From contig NZ_LUVZ01000001.1 in the NCBI RefSeq assembly GCF_001593385.1, positions 868,001 to 932,000 of the forward strand: 64,000 nt of DNA. The letters run 5' to 3'. Of the stretch, positions 8,134 to 16,257 are shown one piece after another. The position numbers and the translations under genes are program-made. This DNA is from Chryseobacterium cucumeris. Its GTDB lineage: Bacteria > Bacteroidota > Bacteroidia > Flavobacteriales > Weeksellaceae. Position 1 is the first letter of the stretch. Each line of letters opens with the position of its first letter. The notes beneath the pieces were generated by a model, which was not told the origin of the DNA, did not search any database, and saw only the letters and a list, made by a program, of their open reading frames with translations.

Positions 8134-8565
8134 ATGGAACTTCCAAAACTGAATTTTCAGGAAACTTTTGATTTTAAATTCAAGAAAGACAAAGATAAGT
8201 TTTTTATTTATGATTTGGTCCGCAAAACTTATCTTCTGCTCACTCCTGAGGAATGGGTCAGACAACATTGGGTACATTATTATCTTACTGTAAAATCCTA
8301 CTCCACATCGGCTCTGATCACCGAAAAAAAAATTATCCTGAATGGTCTTACCAAAAGGATTGACCTTCTGGTTACTGAAAAGACCGAACCTATAATTCTG
8401 ATTGAATGTAAAGCACCGCAGATCAAATTAACGGAAAAAACATTTGAACAGACTGCCCGGTACAATTCTATTATCGGTGCCAGGGAAATTATTTTAACAA
8501 ACGGTTTGCAGCACATTAATGCCTATTATGAAAATGAGCAATACCAGTTTTACAAACCTGAGTAA
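8134..8565 (+). CDS. HsdR_N-type nuclease-fold protein
   Basis: 143 residues from the ATG at 8134; a TTG at 8101 in frame would run into holA and is rejected. The sequence matches the type I restriction enzyme R protein N-terminal domain family (HSDR_N_2): ILNGLTKRIDLLV, then PIILIECKAP, giving the D...ECK pattern of the PD-(D/E)xK nuclease fold, then YNSIIGAREIILTNG. It is a stand-alone domain without helicase or methylase neighbours, so it is not a restriction system. The recurring pairing with holA across Bacteroidota suggests a DNA-metabolism role, but that is inference. Confidence 0.8.
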   Translation: MELPKLNFQETFDFKFKKDKDKFFIYDLVRKTYLLLTPEEWVRQHWVHYYLTVKSYSTSALITEKKIILNGLTKRIDLLVTEKTEPIILIECKAPQIKLTEKTFEQTARYNSIIGAREIILTNGLQHINAYYENEQYQFYKPE

Positions 8566-8760
8566 GGCTTATAACATTAGATAATTTCTGAAAAGTATTA
8601 AATAATATTCTATTAATATTCTTTCTGAGTTATTTTTATTAATTTCGATAAGATTTCTTTTCAACACTAATCACAAATTTTTACACGAATTGCACAATTG
8701 TTATTGGTTGTATTTGTGAAAAGGATTAGTGTAATCTGTATTAAAATTAAATTACAAAAT

Positions 8761-9504
8761 ATGATACGTTCCATCTTATTAACTGCAATGATTATGGCTT
8801 CAGGAAATCTTTTCAGTCAGAAACTTAAATCTGTTTCCTACCAGGACGGTTCCCAGAAACTTAATGGTCTCATCACTTCCAATGCCGGAAAAAAACTTCC
8901 CGGAGTACTGATTCTTCCAGCCTGGAAAGGTATTGACGAAGAAGCTAAAACAGCTGCTATTGAACTCGAAAAGCAAGGTTATATTGCTTTTATCGCTGAT
9001 ATTTACGGTGAAGGAAAAATTCCTGCAGATAACGAATCTGCTGCAAAAAGCTCAGGGTATTACAAACAGAATTATCAGGAGTACCAGAAAAGAATTTCGC
9101 TGGCATTGGAGCAGTTGAAGAAAAACGGAGCCATTTCTGATAAGGTAGCGGTTATCGGCTATTGTTTCGGAGGCACAGGAGCACTGGAATCAGCAAGAGG
9201 TCATCTTCCTGTAGCGGGTGTTGTTTCCATCCACGGAAGTCTGGGCAGAGATCAGAGCAGAAAAAATGAGGCTTTAACAGCTAAAATTCTGGTTGAAAAT
9301 CCGGCTGATGATAAAAGTGTAACTCCTGAGGATTATAATAACCTCATCAAAGAAATGAATGAAGGAAATGCCGATTGGCAGATCATCACATATGCCCATT
9401 CTAAACATACATTTACAGATCCGAAATCACCGGATTACAATGCAACAATGGCCAAAAGAGCATGGAATCATACGTTGCTGTTCCTGAAAGAAATTTTGAA
9501 ATAA
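8761..9504 (+). CDS. Secreted dienelactone hydrolase family protein
   Basis: 247 residues from the ATG at 8761; an upstream TTG at 8698 would add a non-signal-like extension and is rejected. Residues 1-22 form a signal peptide (MIRSILLTAMIMASGNLFSQ). The alpha/beta hydrolase core has the nucleophile elbow GYCFGG (Cys135), the Cys-type elbow of dienelactone hydrolases, and late His residues in YAHSKHTFTDP (His213, His216). It probably hydrolyses an ester or lactone in the periplasm; the substrate is unknown. Single gene, followed by a strong bidirectional terminator. Confidence 0.88.
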   Translation: MIRSILLTAMIMASGNLFSQKLKSVSYQDGSQKLNGLITSNAGKKLPGVLILPAWKGIDEEAKTAAIELEKQGYIAFIADIYGEGKIPADNESAAKSSGYYKQNYQEYQKRISLALEQLKKNGAISDKVAVIGYCFGGTGALESARGHLPVAGVVSIHGSLGRDQSRKNEALTAKILVENPADDKSVTPEDYNNLIKEMNEGNADWQIITYAHSKHTFTDPKSPDYNATMAKRAWNHTLLFLKEILK

Positions 9505-9509
9505 ACATA

Positions 9510-9547
9510 AAAAAGGCAAATTCATAAACTGATGAATTTGCCTTTTT
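9510..9547. terminator. Bidirectional terminator
   Basis: A 16-bp perfect stem, A-run through GGCAAATTCAT and its complement through CCTTTTT, with a short loop. It lies between the convergent hydrolase (ends 9504) and lipoprotein (ends 9569) genes. Confidence 0.9.
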
Positions 9548-9568
9548 ACTTTTATATTGTTAGCTTAA

Positions 9569-9949
9569 TTACGGTTTAGCCTGAAGCTCAACATCATATT
9601 TCTTTGGAGAATATTTGGTTAGAGAACCTGTTGCAGCATCAATTCCCACTCCTATTGCTCCTCCAAGAATAATATTCAGTAAAGTCACGGCATTAAAAGT
9701 TTTTGTCAGTTTTACTTCTTTCTTCTCGAATCCTTCTTTTTCAAATGTAACCATCTGCTTACCCAAACCTCTTGGAATTTTGGTTGTACAAGGTGTTGTA
9801 CATTTTTCAATTCCCTTGTGAAATACTTTTGCTCCTTCAGGGCTTGAAGAAAAAGCGATTGAATCCTGAGTTCCTGTAAAAATGGTTGCACATGAAGTGG
9901 TAGAAAGCGCGATTGCCAGCATGAATACAATCGATAATTTGTTTTTCAT
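9569..9949 (-). CDS. PEGA-like lipoprotein
   Basis: 126 residues. A type II signal peptide ends in STTSC with the lipidated Cys at 20. The following region (FSSSPEGAKVFHKGIEKCTTPCTTKIPRG) resembles a PEGA repeat: 'SPEGAKV' then a charged 'VTFEKEGFEKKEVKL' strand. A C-terminal hydrophobic glycine-rich segment (LLNIILGGAIGVGIDAATG, about 92-110) may insert in or sit against a membrane. PEGA proteins occur at cell surfaces; no function is known for this type. The gene stands alone with a terminator shared with its convergent neighbour. Confidence 0.75.
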   Translation of the reverse strand: MKNKLSIVFMLAIALSTTSCATIFTGTQDSIAFSSSPEGAKVFHKGIEKCTTPCTTKIPRGLGKQMVTFEKEGFEKKEVKLTKTFNAVTLLNIILGGAIGVGIDAATGSLTKYSPKKYDVELQAKP

Positions 9950-10138
9950 AGATTTTAGTTCATTTTTTTAAGTCCGCGAACTTACAAAATAAATTGAAAC
10001 TATCAGGCATGAAAAAGAAAAAACTATTGCGAAACCTTTTATTGAAGGGCATTCTTAATAAAAACACATTGAAAATCAACTTCAAAGAAATCAGCAATTC
10101 ATGATTATTTTTTCATGATGGTGTAATTACACAAAAAA

Positions 10139-10171
10139 AAAAGCAAATCCACTATTCTCAGATTTGCTTTT
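10139..10171 (-). terminator. Terminator after the cupin gene
   Basis: AAAGCAAATC pairs with GATTTGCTTT; the minus strand continues into a long T-run (complement of the A-run at 10132-10142). It starts about 20 bp after the cupin stop codon. Confidence 0.85.
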
Positions 10172-10192
10172 TTATATTTTTTAATTCTTTTC

Positions 10193-10564
10193 TTAGTCTA
10201 CGCCTTCCTCTTCCCTATGCACCAATTCCATAGAAAATGCAGGAAGACAGATCGCAAGATATTCACATGGTTCTGAAAACGGATTACTATAACGGATTCT
10301 CGCTCCTTTTTCAATAAGAATACTCTGTCCTTTTTCCAACGTAACAATTTCTCCATCTATTTCAAATTGCTTTTTTCCTGAAATAATGTAGGTAAATTCA
10401 TCAAACTCAGGAGTCTGGTGAGGCTCACTCCAATCCGGAGGTGCTACCATATGAGCAATGGAAACATTGGAATTCCCTGTTGAGTTTCCCCAATGTTCTT
10501 CAATCAGTTTTCCGTCTGTAGTAGGCACTACAAATGGGGACTGCTGTATTTTATATTTTTTCAT
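10193..10564 (-). CDS. Cupin domain protein
   Basis: 123 residues, a single small beta barrel. Cupin motif 1 is visible as HQTPEFDEFTYIISGKKQFEIDG (one His and the Glu of the metal site kept), and motif 2 as KGQSILIEKGARIRYSNPFSEPCEYLAICLPAF, where the usual His is not obvious, so metal binding may be altered. Likely a small-molecule enzyme or sensor; the substrate is unknown. The start ATG overlaps the stop of the GNAT gene by 4 bp, so the two are co-translated in one operon with the DUF2911 gene. Confidence 0.82.
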   Translation of the reverse strand: MKKYKIQQSPFVVPTTDGKLIEEHWGNSTGNSNVSIAHMVAPPDWSEPHQTPEFDEFTYIISGKKQFEIDGEIVTLEKGQSILIEKGARIRYSNPFSEPCEYLAICLPAFSMELVHREEEGVD

Positions 10565-11088
10565 ACCCAGTATTCTTTTTTAATTTCATATACGAAATTG
10601 GTTCTTGTAGGTTCTGCAAAATAAGCCACTTCTTCTTCAGCTATTTTTTGTCCTCCCAGTCTTTCCAAAGCTGTCTGTGAACGAAAATTCTCTTTTCCGA
10701 TATGAAAATGAACTTTGTCTACAAACTGGAAAATATAATCCAGCATCAGCTTTTTAACCTTAGGATTAATGCCTTTTCCCCATGATTTTGTTCCGTAGAA
10801 AGTATATCCGATGAAAATATGATTGTTCTCTTCATCAAAATCATAATAACGGCTGCTTCCCAATACATCTCCGGTAGCTTTCTCCATAATTTTGAAAGCA
10901 CCTTTACTCTCCATAGCTCCTGTGAAAAAGTTTTCAAAAACTTCTCTCTTATAACGGTCTTTGTTAGGATGCTGTTCCCAGACTTTAGGATCGGAAGCCA
11001 CTTCATATAAAGATTCAAAATCCCCTTGCTGTAAGGGGATTAATTGAAATTCTTCATTCTCTAAAACAGGCTGAACAGAAAAATTCAT
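10561..11088 (-). CDS. GNAT family N-acetyltransferase (RimJ/RimL-like)
   Basis: 175 residues. RimJ/RimL-type layout: an N-terminal VQPVLENEEFQLIPLQQGDFESLYEVASDP, the central FIGYTFYGTKSWGKGINPKVKKLMLDYIF (acetyl-CoA binding motif region, weakly conserved pyrophosphate loop), and the 'FHIGKENFRSQTALERLGGQKI' helix typical of the family. It transfers acetyl to an amino group of an unknown substrate. Located between the DUF2911 gene (3 bp gap upstream) and the cupin gene (4 bp overlap downstream), so part of a three-gene operon. Confidence 0.88.
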   Translation of the reverse strand: MNFSVQPVLENEEFQLIPLQQGDFESLYEVASDPKVWEQHPNKDRYKREVFENFFTGAMESKGAFKIMEKATGDVLGSSRYYDFDEENNHIFIGYTFYGTKSWGKGINPKVKKLMLDYIFQFVDKVHFHIGKENFRSQTALERLGGQKIAEEEVAYFAEPTRTNFVYEIKKEYWV

Positions 11089-11091
11089 TGC

Positions 11092-11694
11092 TTAGCCTTT
11101 TTTAGTAGAATCTGATTCTATTTTCTTGATTTCTTTCAACTTGTCGGAAATCTTGATAACAGTGTCTAATTTGGACGGTTTCAAAGGAACTTCTGCCTGA
11201 GCCATATCCCATTTGATAACCAGGTTTCCTGAGTTTTCATCTGTAGGATTTAAAGTGATTTCAAACCATTCCTGTTTGTCTGTCAGTTTGTTAACCGGTA
11301 CCGTAACGTCTACTACATCCTGTTTTGGATCGTAAGTATAAGCTCCCCATTGCTGGAAATCTTTATTAAGGATAACTTTCCATTCTTTTTCTGTAGGAAC
11401 GATGAACAATCCGTATGTTCCTGCAGGCACTGTTTTCCCACCGAAGTTAACGGCCTGTCCGAAAGTAATTTTTGTAGAAGAGTTCGCTCCCGCTCTCCAA
11501 ACCTGGCCATAAGGAACCAGTTCTCCGAAAATTTTACGTCCCTTCACTCCCGGTCTTCCATAATCAATGGTAATTTTAGACATTGAAAACTGCTGCTCAA
11601 CCTTCTGGCGCGGACTTGCTGCCGGCACAGAATAATCCTGAGCAAAACTGAATGCTGAAACTGAAATGCAAACTGCTGCTAGTAACTTTTTCAC
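11092..11694 (-). CDS. DUF2911 family secreted protein
   Basis: 200 residues with a signal peptide (MKKLLAAVCISVSAFSFAQ). The mature part shows the DUF2911 core: SMSKITIDYGRPGVKGRKIFGELVPYG, then VWRAGANSSTKITF and VPAGTYGLFIVPTEKEWKVILN. These beta-rich proteins are common in Bacteroidota and uncharacterised. The C-terminal 30 residues are Lys/Ser rich. First gene of a three-gene operon with the GNAT and cupin genes. Confidence 0.9.
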   Translation of the reverse strand: MKKLLAAVCISVSAFSFAQDYSVPAASPRQKVEQQFSMSKITIDYGRPGVKGRKIFGELVPYGQVWRAGANSSTKITFGQAVNFGGKTVPAGTYGLFIVPTEKEWKVILNKDFQQWGAYTYDPKQDVVDVTVPVNKLTDKQEWFEITLNPTDENSGNLVIKWDMAQAEVPLKPSKLDTVIKISDKLKEIKKIESDSTKKG

Positions 11695-11822
11695 GTGTAA
11701 ATTTTTGTTTAAAATTACAAAATTCAGAGCGAAATAGCTTTCATAAACTTCGTTAAAATTTGTTTTACCGATATTTTTCTATGACGGTATTTTTTAGCCA
11801 AATCTTTTTTAAAAGTAAATAA

Positions 11823-12428
11823 TCAACTATTGAACAATTTATTTTTCTTAATCGTTTTCCCTTTTCTTAGTTGAATGGAATGAAAAACAGAAGGAACATC
11901 ATTCGTCCAGGTTTTCAATATAAAAAGAATAGCAATAATCTCTGCCCTTGTAAGCAGGCCAACCCAAAAACAAAGGTTGAACAGAATGACAGACTGACAC
12001 TGTAAAATAACCTGAACTAATGTTCCAAAAAGTACTAAAGTCCAGATCTTGGCACCAATAGAGTGTGTTGCTACTTCCTTTCTGAATCTTAAAAAGCTTA
12101 CCAGATAAATAAGAGCTTCAGATCCTGCAAGAATAATTATTTTGGAAGCGTTTGTTTTGAAAAATTCAGGGCATTGTATATATGCTGCAAGTCCTACCGA
12201 GATAAAGAAAATCTGATCAACAGTAGAATCCATACGTCTGAGTTTCTGAGTTGAAATCTGAAGATGCCTTGCTATAATTCCATCAAAAATATCAGTTAAC
12301 AACCCTATAGATAAAAGAACGACAGTAATTGCCTGAAAATTTTCTATTGTAATGAGACTTAAAGCAATGATGAGAAAGCCAATAATCAATCTGGAAAAGA
12401 TTAAAATAACCGGAATTTTTGATTTCAT
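11823..12428 (-). CDS. CDP-alcohol phosphatidyltransferase-like membrane protein
   Basis: 201 residues with about six hydrophobic segments. The family motif D-x2-D-G-x2-A-R-x8-G-x3-D-x3-D is present as Asp46, Asp49-Gly50, Ala53-Arg54, Asp67 and Asp71; the motif Gly is Leu63. All four metal-binding Asp residues are kept, so activity is plausible. The family moves a phosphatidyl group from CDP-diacylglycerol to an alcohol to make phospholipids, but the substrate alcohol cannot be told here. Transcribed alone, with about 130 bp upstream before the DUF2911 gene and 57 bp downstream toward ogt. Confidence 0.82.
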   Translation of the reverse strand: MKSKIPVILIFSRLIIGFLIIALSLITIENFQAITVVLLSIGLLTDIFDGIIARHLQISTQKLRRMDSTVDQIFFISVGLAAYIQCPEFFKTNASKIIILAGSEALIYLVSFLRFRKEVATHSIGAKIWTLVLFGTLVQVILQCQSVILFNLCFWVGLLTRAEIIAILFILKTWTNDVPSVFHSIQLRKGKTIKKNKLFNS

Positions 12429-12485
12429 AAAAGGTAGCAGAACTTGTGATAAATGCCGGAATATAGGGATATTTTTAATATATTT

Positions 12486-13028
12486 CTAAAATAAGATAGC
12501 CTTTTCCAGCTCCAATAGTTTTTGTTTTCTCCAGATACCTCCGGCATACCCTACCAACTCGCCGTTGGAACCTATCACACGATGGCAGGGAATTAAAATG
12601 GCAATTTTATTGATACCGTTGGCTGTTCCTACGGCACGTATCGCCTTGGGGTTTCCCAGTATTTCTGACTGTTGTTTATAAGTCCTTATTTCTCCCATTG
12701 GGATTTTGCGAAGAAGCTGCCATACTTTTTCCTGAAACGCAGTTCCTGTAGTGAACAATGGAACTTCAAACTGACTTCTTTTTCCTTCAAAATATTCTTT
12801 CAGTTCCTCTTCCAGCTGTTTGAAATGAGGATGTTCTTTTTCTAAAATTTCTGCTTTCAAAATCTTTGACAAAGCCTTCAACTGTTTTTCAATATTTTTC
12901 CGGTCTGTAAATTCCAGCAGACAGATTCCCTGATCTATGGCACAGGCAATCATTTCTCCCAAAGGGGTTGATATATGTTTTTGGTGTATCATTTCCATTC
13001 GTTTAAAATTAAGCTTTTTGGAAATCAT
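12486..13028 (-). CDS. ogt: Methylated-DNA--[protein]-cysteine S-methyltransferase
   Basis: 180 residues from the first ATG; internal ATGs at residues 11 and 13 are also possible, and the domain itself begins at MIHQKHISTPLGEM. The protein repairs O6-methylguanine by suicidal methyl transfer to Cys148 in IPCHRVIGSNG. The N-terminal domain and the helix-turn-helix with 'GEIRTYKQQSEILGNPKAIRAVGTANG' (Arg finger region) are complete. Only 9 bp separate it from the DinB-like gene upstream, so the two form an operon. No Ada-type regulatory domain is present. Confidence 0.94.
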   Translation of the reverse strand: MISKKLNFKRMEMIHQKHISTPLGEMIACAIDQGICLLEFTDRKNIEKQLKALSKILKAEILEKEHPHFKQLEEELKEYFEGKRSQFEVPLFTTGTAFQEKVWQLLRKIPMGEIRTYKQQSEILGNPKAIRAVGTANGINKIAILIPCHRVIGSNGELVGYAGGIWRKQKLLELEKAILF

Positions 13029-13037
13029 AACTTGTTT

Positions 13038-13583
13038 TTAATCCGTTAAAATTCTTTTTATCTGTTCAACATGCCTTGCATTATGATAAATAACAAAACG
13101 AAAGGTATCTCCCAACTTCAGTTTGATCAGCTTTGAAATACTAATACTTGTTTTTGTTTTTTCTAAGTCAATAAATTGAGCCTCTTCCAGTAATTCAAGC
13201 ATTTTTTTCTGCTGTTTTATGAATGTATCCACTACGCTTTTATCCAGATTACTGTGGATAGGATTCATGGCCTTAAGCGTTTTCATCGTATTCAGTTTCT
13301 CTTTGGGAAGCATACTTTTAGCAAAATAATTCCCAAGAATTCCGGGCTTAAAATAGAGTTGAGAAGGTTTTCCGGAAGAAGAAATTGTACGGCTTATTTC
13401 GGGAATATAAAAATCTCCGTAGCGGTTAAGATGCTCCAGACATTCCAATGTACTCCAGCTTTCTGTTGAAGTTCTGAAATTCAGATCATGTTCCGTCTTT
13501 AAAGACAACATTTCAGCGAATTGTAAATGTTCTTCAGTTCTATTTCTTAATTCATTCAGGAATTCTGAGGTTGAAATTTTCAT
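13038..13583 (-). CDS. DinB family protein
   Basis: 181 residues, a four-helix bundle of the DinB/YfiT type. Three metal-ligand His residues are visible: one in WSTLECLEHLNRYG and two in the last part, YHNARHVEQI. Members are often thiol-dependent or metal-binding enzymes of unknown substrate; some are induced by DNA damage. The link to ogt immediately downstream (9 bp) fits a repair or stress operon, but that role is inference. Confidence 0.88.
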   Translation of the reverse strand: MKISTSEFLNELRNRTEEHLQFAEMLSLKTEHDLNFRTSTESWSTLECLEHLNRYGDFYIPEISRTISSSGKPSQLYFKPGILGNYFAKSMLPKEKLNTMKTLKAMNPIHSNLDKSVVDTFIKQQKKMLELLEEAQFIDLEKTKTSISISKLIKLKLGDTFRFVIYHNARHVEQIKRILTD

Positions 13584-13636
13584 TACGTTTTTTATGCAAA
13601 TATGCTGATCAGAATGTTCTTAAATCTTGACTGAAC

Positions 13637-14155
13637 TCAAGATTTTTTTAGTCTGGACAAAGTTTCCGGTGACATCCTCAGATAATTGGCAATATATTTA
13701 TTGGGAACTTCCTGAAATAGTTTTGGACTTCGTTTTAAAACCCTTTCAAAACGTTCTCCGGGAGCATTGATGAGCAGATCTTTTTCTCTTTCAAGCTGCT
13801 GTAATACGAGATCTTCAAGGACATTCATCCAGAATTTCATATGTTCTTCGTCCGATTGTACGAACGCATAGAAATCCTGTTTTGAAGCTATTCTTACCGT
13901 TGTTTTCTTAATCGCCTGAATATAAAGATCCGAAGGTTTTCCCGATAAAAAAGAATCCAGGCTGACAATAATATTTCCTGTGTATCCGAAACGAATGATC
14001 CTTTCTTCATTTTCATCCATCATAAAAATCCGGACACTTCCGTTTTCAATACAATAAATAGAGGTATCTGTACTGCCTGAAATCTTCAGGAACTCATTTC
14101 GTCTGAATGCTTTCTTTTCCCAATGGATTCCACTTTGAAGCAATTTTTCAACCAT
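13637..14155 (-). CDS. Crp/Fnr family transcriptional regulator
   Basis: 172 residues. An N-terminal cyclic-nucleotide-type beta barrel (about 20-115: KAFRRNEFLKISGSTDTSIYCIENGSVRIFM) is followed by a dimerisation helix and a short C-terminal HTH ending in NKYIANYLRMSPETLSRLKKS, the form usual for Bacteroidota members of this family. The RxS phosphate-binding signature of cAMP binders is not evident. Ligand and targets are unknown. It lies downstream of a good -7 element and is divergent from the protease-like gene. Confidence 0.88.
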   Translation of the reverse strand: MVEKLLQSGIHWEKKAFRRNEFLKISGSTDTSIYCIENGSVRIFMMDENEERIIRFGYTGNIIVSLDSFLSGKPSDLYIQAIKKTTVRIASKQDFYAFVQSDEEHMKFWMNVLEDLVLQQLEREKDLLINAPGERFERVLKRSPKLFQEVPNKYIANYLRMSPETLSRLKKS

Positions 14156-14177
14156 TTCATTTTATTATTTGCTTTTC

Positions 14178-14185
14178 CAAAGATA
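14178..14185 (-). promoter_or_regulatory. -7 element for the Crp-type regulator
   Basis: TATCTTTG on the minus strand matches the Bacteroidota -7 consensus TAnnTTTG and lies 22 bp before the start codon at 14155. A matching -33 TTG is not clear. Confidence 0.55.
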
Positions 14186-14224
14186 ATAGGTAATTTTAAA
14201 GTTTTAAAACACTAATCACTGATA

Positions 14225-15079
14225 ATGCTCAAAAGAACAGTACTTTTCATACTGCTTTCTGCCGGATTGTATGGTATGAAAGCACAGCAGACCATCCCCT
14301 TCCGGATCACAAAACACAATAATATCATTGTAAAGACCCTTGTCAACAAAAAAGATTCGCTCAATCTCATGTTCCAGATTGCCATGAAAGATTATGCAAT
14401 TTCTCCTGATGGCAAACAGAAAGCAGCACATATTATTTTCAATAAAGAAGAACTCAGCGATAATAATACTGTTGAGATCGGAAAGATCATCCAGGAAAAT
14501 GTGCGTTTTTTTGACAATCAGCTGACAGGTCATGAAGCAGACGGAAAAATCGGAACCGGAATTTTTGAAGGGAAAGCCTTTAAAATTGATTACGACAATA
14601 ACCAGTTTGTGATGTATAACAAAATGCCGGATCTGCAAGGCTACCAACCCATCAACATCATTCCGGATCATGAAGGGTTTTATCTTGCTGCAGACAATAT
14701 CCTTGAAGGCGATCAGCAGCAGGAAACCTATTTTGTTTTACAATCCGGGTTTTCCGGAGCTATTCTTTATAGTAATGAGTTTGCTGAAGAAAAACATCTG
14801 GAGAAAAAACTTAAGATAACAGGAGATAAAACACTAAAGAATTCTCAAGGTAAAACGTTAACGACCAAACAAGCTGTTCTACCCTATTTCAAATTGGGAA
14901 ATAGCGTGTTCAAAGATGTTTTCGTAGGATATTTCTCAGGTGAACTGAAAATACAAAATGTAAATTATCTCGGTGCTGATATGCTTCGCAGATTCATCTG
15001 GATCTTTGATGCTGAAAGGAAAATGGCTTACATTAAACCCAGCAAATATTTTTCAGAACCTTATTACAAAATGAATTAG
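14225..15079 (+). CDS. Secreted retropepsin-like protein lacking catalytic Asp
   Basis: 284 residues with a signal peptide (LFILLSAGLYGMKAQ). The layout is the two-lobed aspartyl-protease-like fold of Bacteroidota: IPFRITKHNNIIVKTLVN at the start of lobe one, and late in lobe two the YLGADMLRRFIWIFDAERKMAYIKP strand set that is characteristic of this group. However, the positions where D-T/S-G would stand read FQIAM in lobe one and LQSGFSG in lobe two, so neither catalytic Asp is present. It is probably a non-proteolytic binding protein. A lipoprotein gene follows after 3 bp, so both are expressed together. Confidence 0.65.
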   Translation: MLKRTVLFILLSAGLYGMKAQQTIPFRITKHNNIIVKTLVNKKDSLNLMFQIAMKDYAISPDGKQKAAHIIFNKEELSDNNTVEIGKIIQENVRFFDNQLTGHEADGKIGTGIFEGKAFKIDYDNNQFVMYNKMPDLQGYQPINIIPDHEGFYLAADNILEGDQQQETYFVLQSGFSGAILYSNEFAEEKHLEKKLKITGDKTLKNSQGKTLTTKQAVLPYFKLGNSVFKDVFVGYFSGELKIQNVNYLGADMLRRFIWIFDAERKMAYIKPSKYFSEPYYKMN

Positions 15080-15082
15080 AAT

Positions 15083-16126
15083 ATGATAAACACTTTAATG
15101 CTAAAAAAGATTATAAAACCCCAAACCGTCGCTGCGCTTTTATTTTTGCCATTGGCTATTGTAAGCTGTAAGAAAGAAGAAAAAAAAACTGTTACCACAG
15201 AAACACATCCGACGAATGATTCTGTAAAAACAGCAAAAACTGAGGAGAAAATAGATTATACTGATTTTAATATTTTCAGTCTGTCCGTTATTTCATCCGC
15301 AGAAAAAGATTCTGATATGGATATTTTCATTTCTGTTTCAGATATTTATAAGGGGGAACAACCGATTCCTGCAGCTATTATGAAAAATCAGAAGCAGATG
15401 ACTTATGAGGAACGTCAGCATTTTGAACTGGATGCACCCAGCAGAAAAAAATTGCTGGATGGGACTCACCTTACTGAAAATGATTCTCTCTACATCTATG
15501 AGTATGGCTCTAACCAACTTCAAAAAATGCCTGTCAGCCAATTAAAAGCCGTGGCCTACTTAAGTCCTTATTCAGATGATCAGGATTTAGACCCGGATTC
15601 TTATATGATGGGTTTCCAGGTGGCAACTCATCAAAAAACAACTGAATACGATCGTTATACTAATGCCATCGCCTATTTTGGAAATCAAAATCCGTTTGTA
15701 GACAATAAAATGAAAGCTGTGAAATGGCAAAAAGCCGGCGCTGATGTTTCAAAAAAATACTTTTCTCACTCAAAACTGGCTCTGGGAAAAACTTATCAGT
15801 CCCAATATGAAAATCTGACCTATTATCTGCAGGATTATCTTGAAGAAGGAAATATTGTAGAGCGTAAACTGGCAGTCATCAATGATCGTAAGGAAAAAAT
15901 TGCAGAGAAGATATTCAGCCTTGCAGGCAGTGATGGCGGAGAGTTTCTTCCTCTTTATGGAATAGATGCTGATGAATCTAATATTTTCCAATATACAGGC
16001 CATCTTTTCAAAGGAAAACCTCCGGTTATTTTTGGGTTCATTGCCCAGTCTTTTGGCTGTCCTTCCATTAATTTTTTAGATCAAAAGGAGAAGGATTTCC
16101 CGATTAATTGTGATAACAGGCATTAA
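15083..16126 (+). CDS. Lipoprotein of unknown function
   Basis: 347 residues. A signal peptide ends in AIVSC with the lipid Cys at residue 29 (start at 15083), or slightly earlier numbering from the ATG at 15098. A Lys/Glu/Thr-rich linker (residues 30-55) tethers a globular domain. The C-terminal part has a HLFKGKPPVIFGFIAQSFGCPSINF segment and Cys residues that could form a disulfide. I do not recognise a family. It is the second gene of a two-gene unit with the protease-like gene. Confidence 0.7.
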   Translation: MINTLMLKKIIKPQTVAALLFLPLAIVSCKKEEKKTVTTETHPTNDSVKTAKTEEKIDYTDFNIFSLSVISSAEKDSDMDIFISVSDIYKGEQPIPAAIMKNQKQMTYEERQHFELDAPSRKKLLDGTHLTENDSLYIYEYGSNQLQKMPVSQLKAVAYLSPYSDDQDLDPDSYMMGFQVATHQKTTEYDRYTNAIAYFGNQNPFVDNKMKAVKWQKAGADVSKKYFSHSKLALGKTYQSQYENLTYYLQDYLEEGNIVERKLAVINDRKEKIAEKIFSLAGSDGGEFLPLYGIDADESNIFQYTGHLFKGKPPVIFGFIAQSFGCPSINFLDQKEKDFPINCDNRH

Positions 16127-16209
16127 TTCCCGGAAAGAATTTATTCCGATTTCTAGCGGAATGTCGAATTCTCTGGATACATAAAACGTATCGTTAGAAG
16201 TAAGATATA

Positions 16210-16245
16210 AAAAACCAAATCTGTTGATAAACGGATTTGGTTTTT
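16210..16245. terminator. Bidirectional terminator
   Basis: AAAAACCAAATC (16210-16221) pairs with GATTTGGTTTTT (16234-16245). It separates the convergent lipoprotein (ends 16126) and esterase (ends 16258) genes and gives a T-run in both directions. Confidence 0.88.
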
Positions 16246-16257
16246 ATTTTCAGTTCA

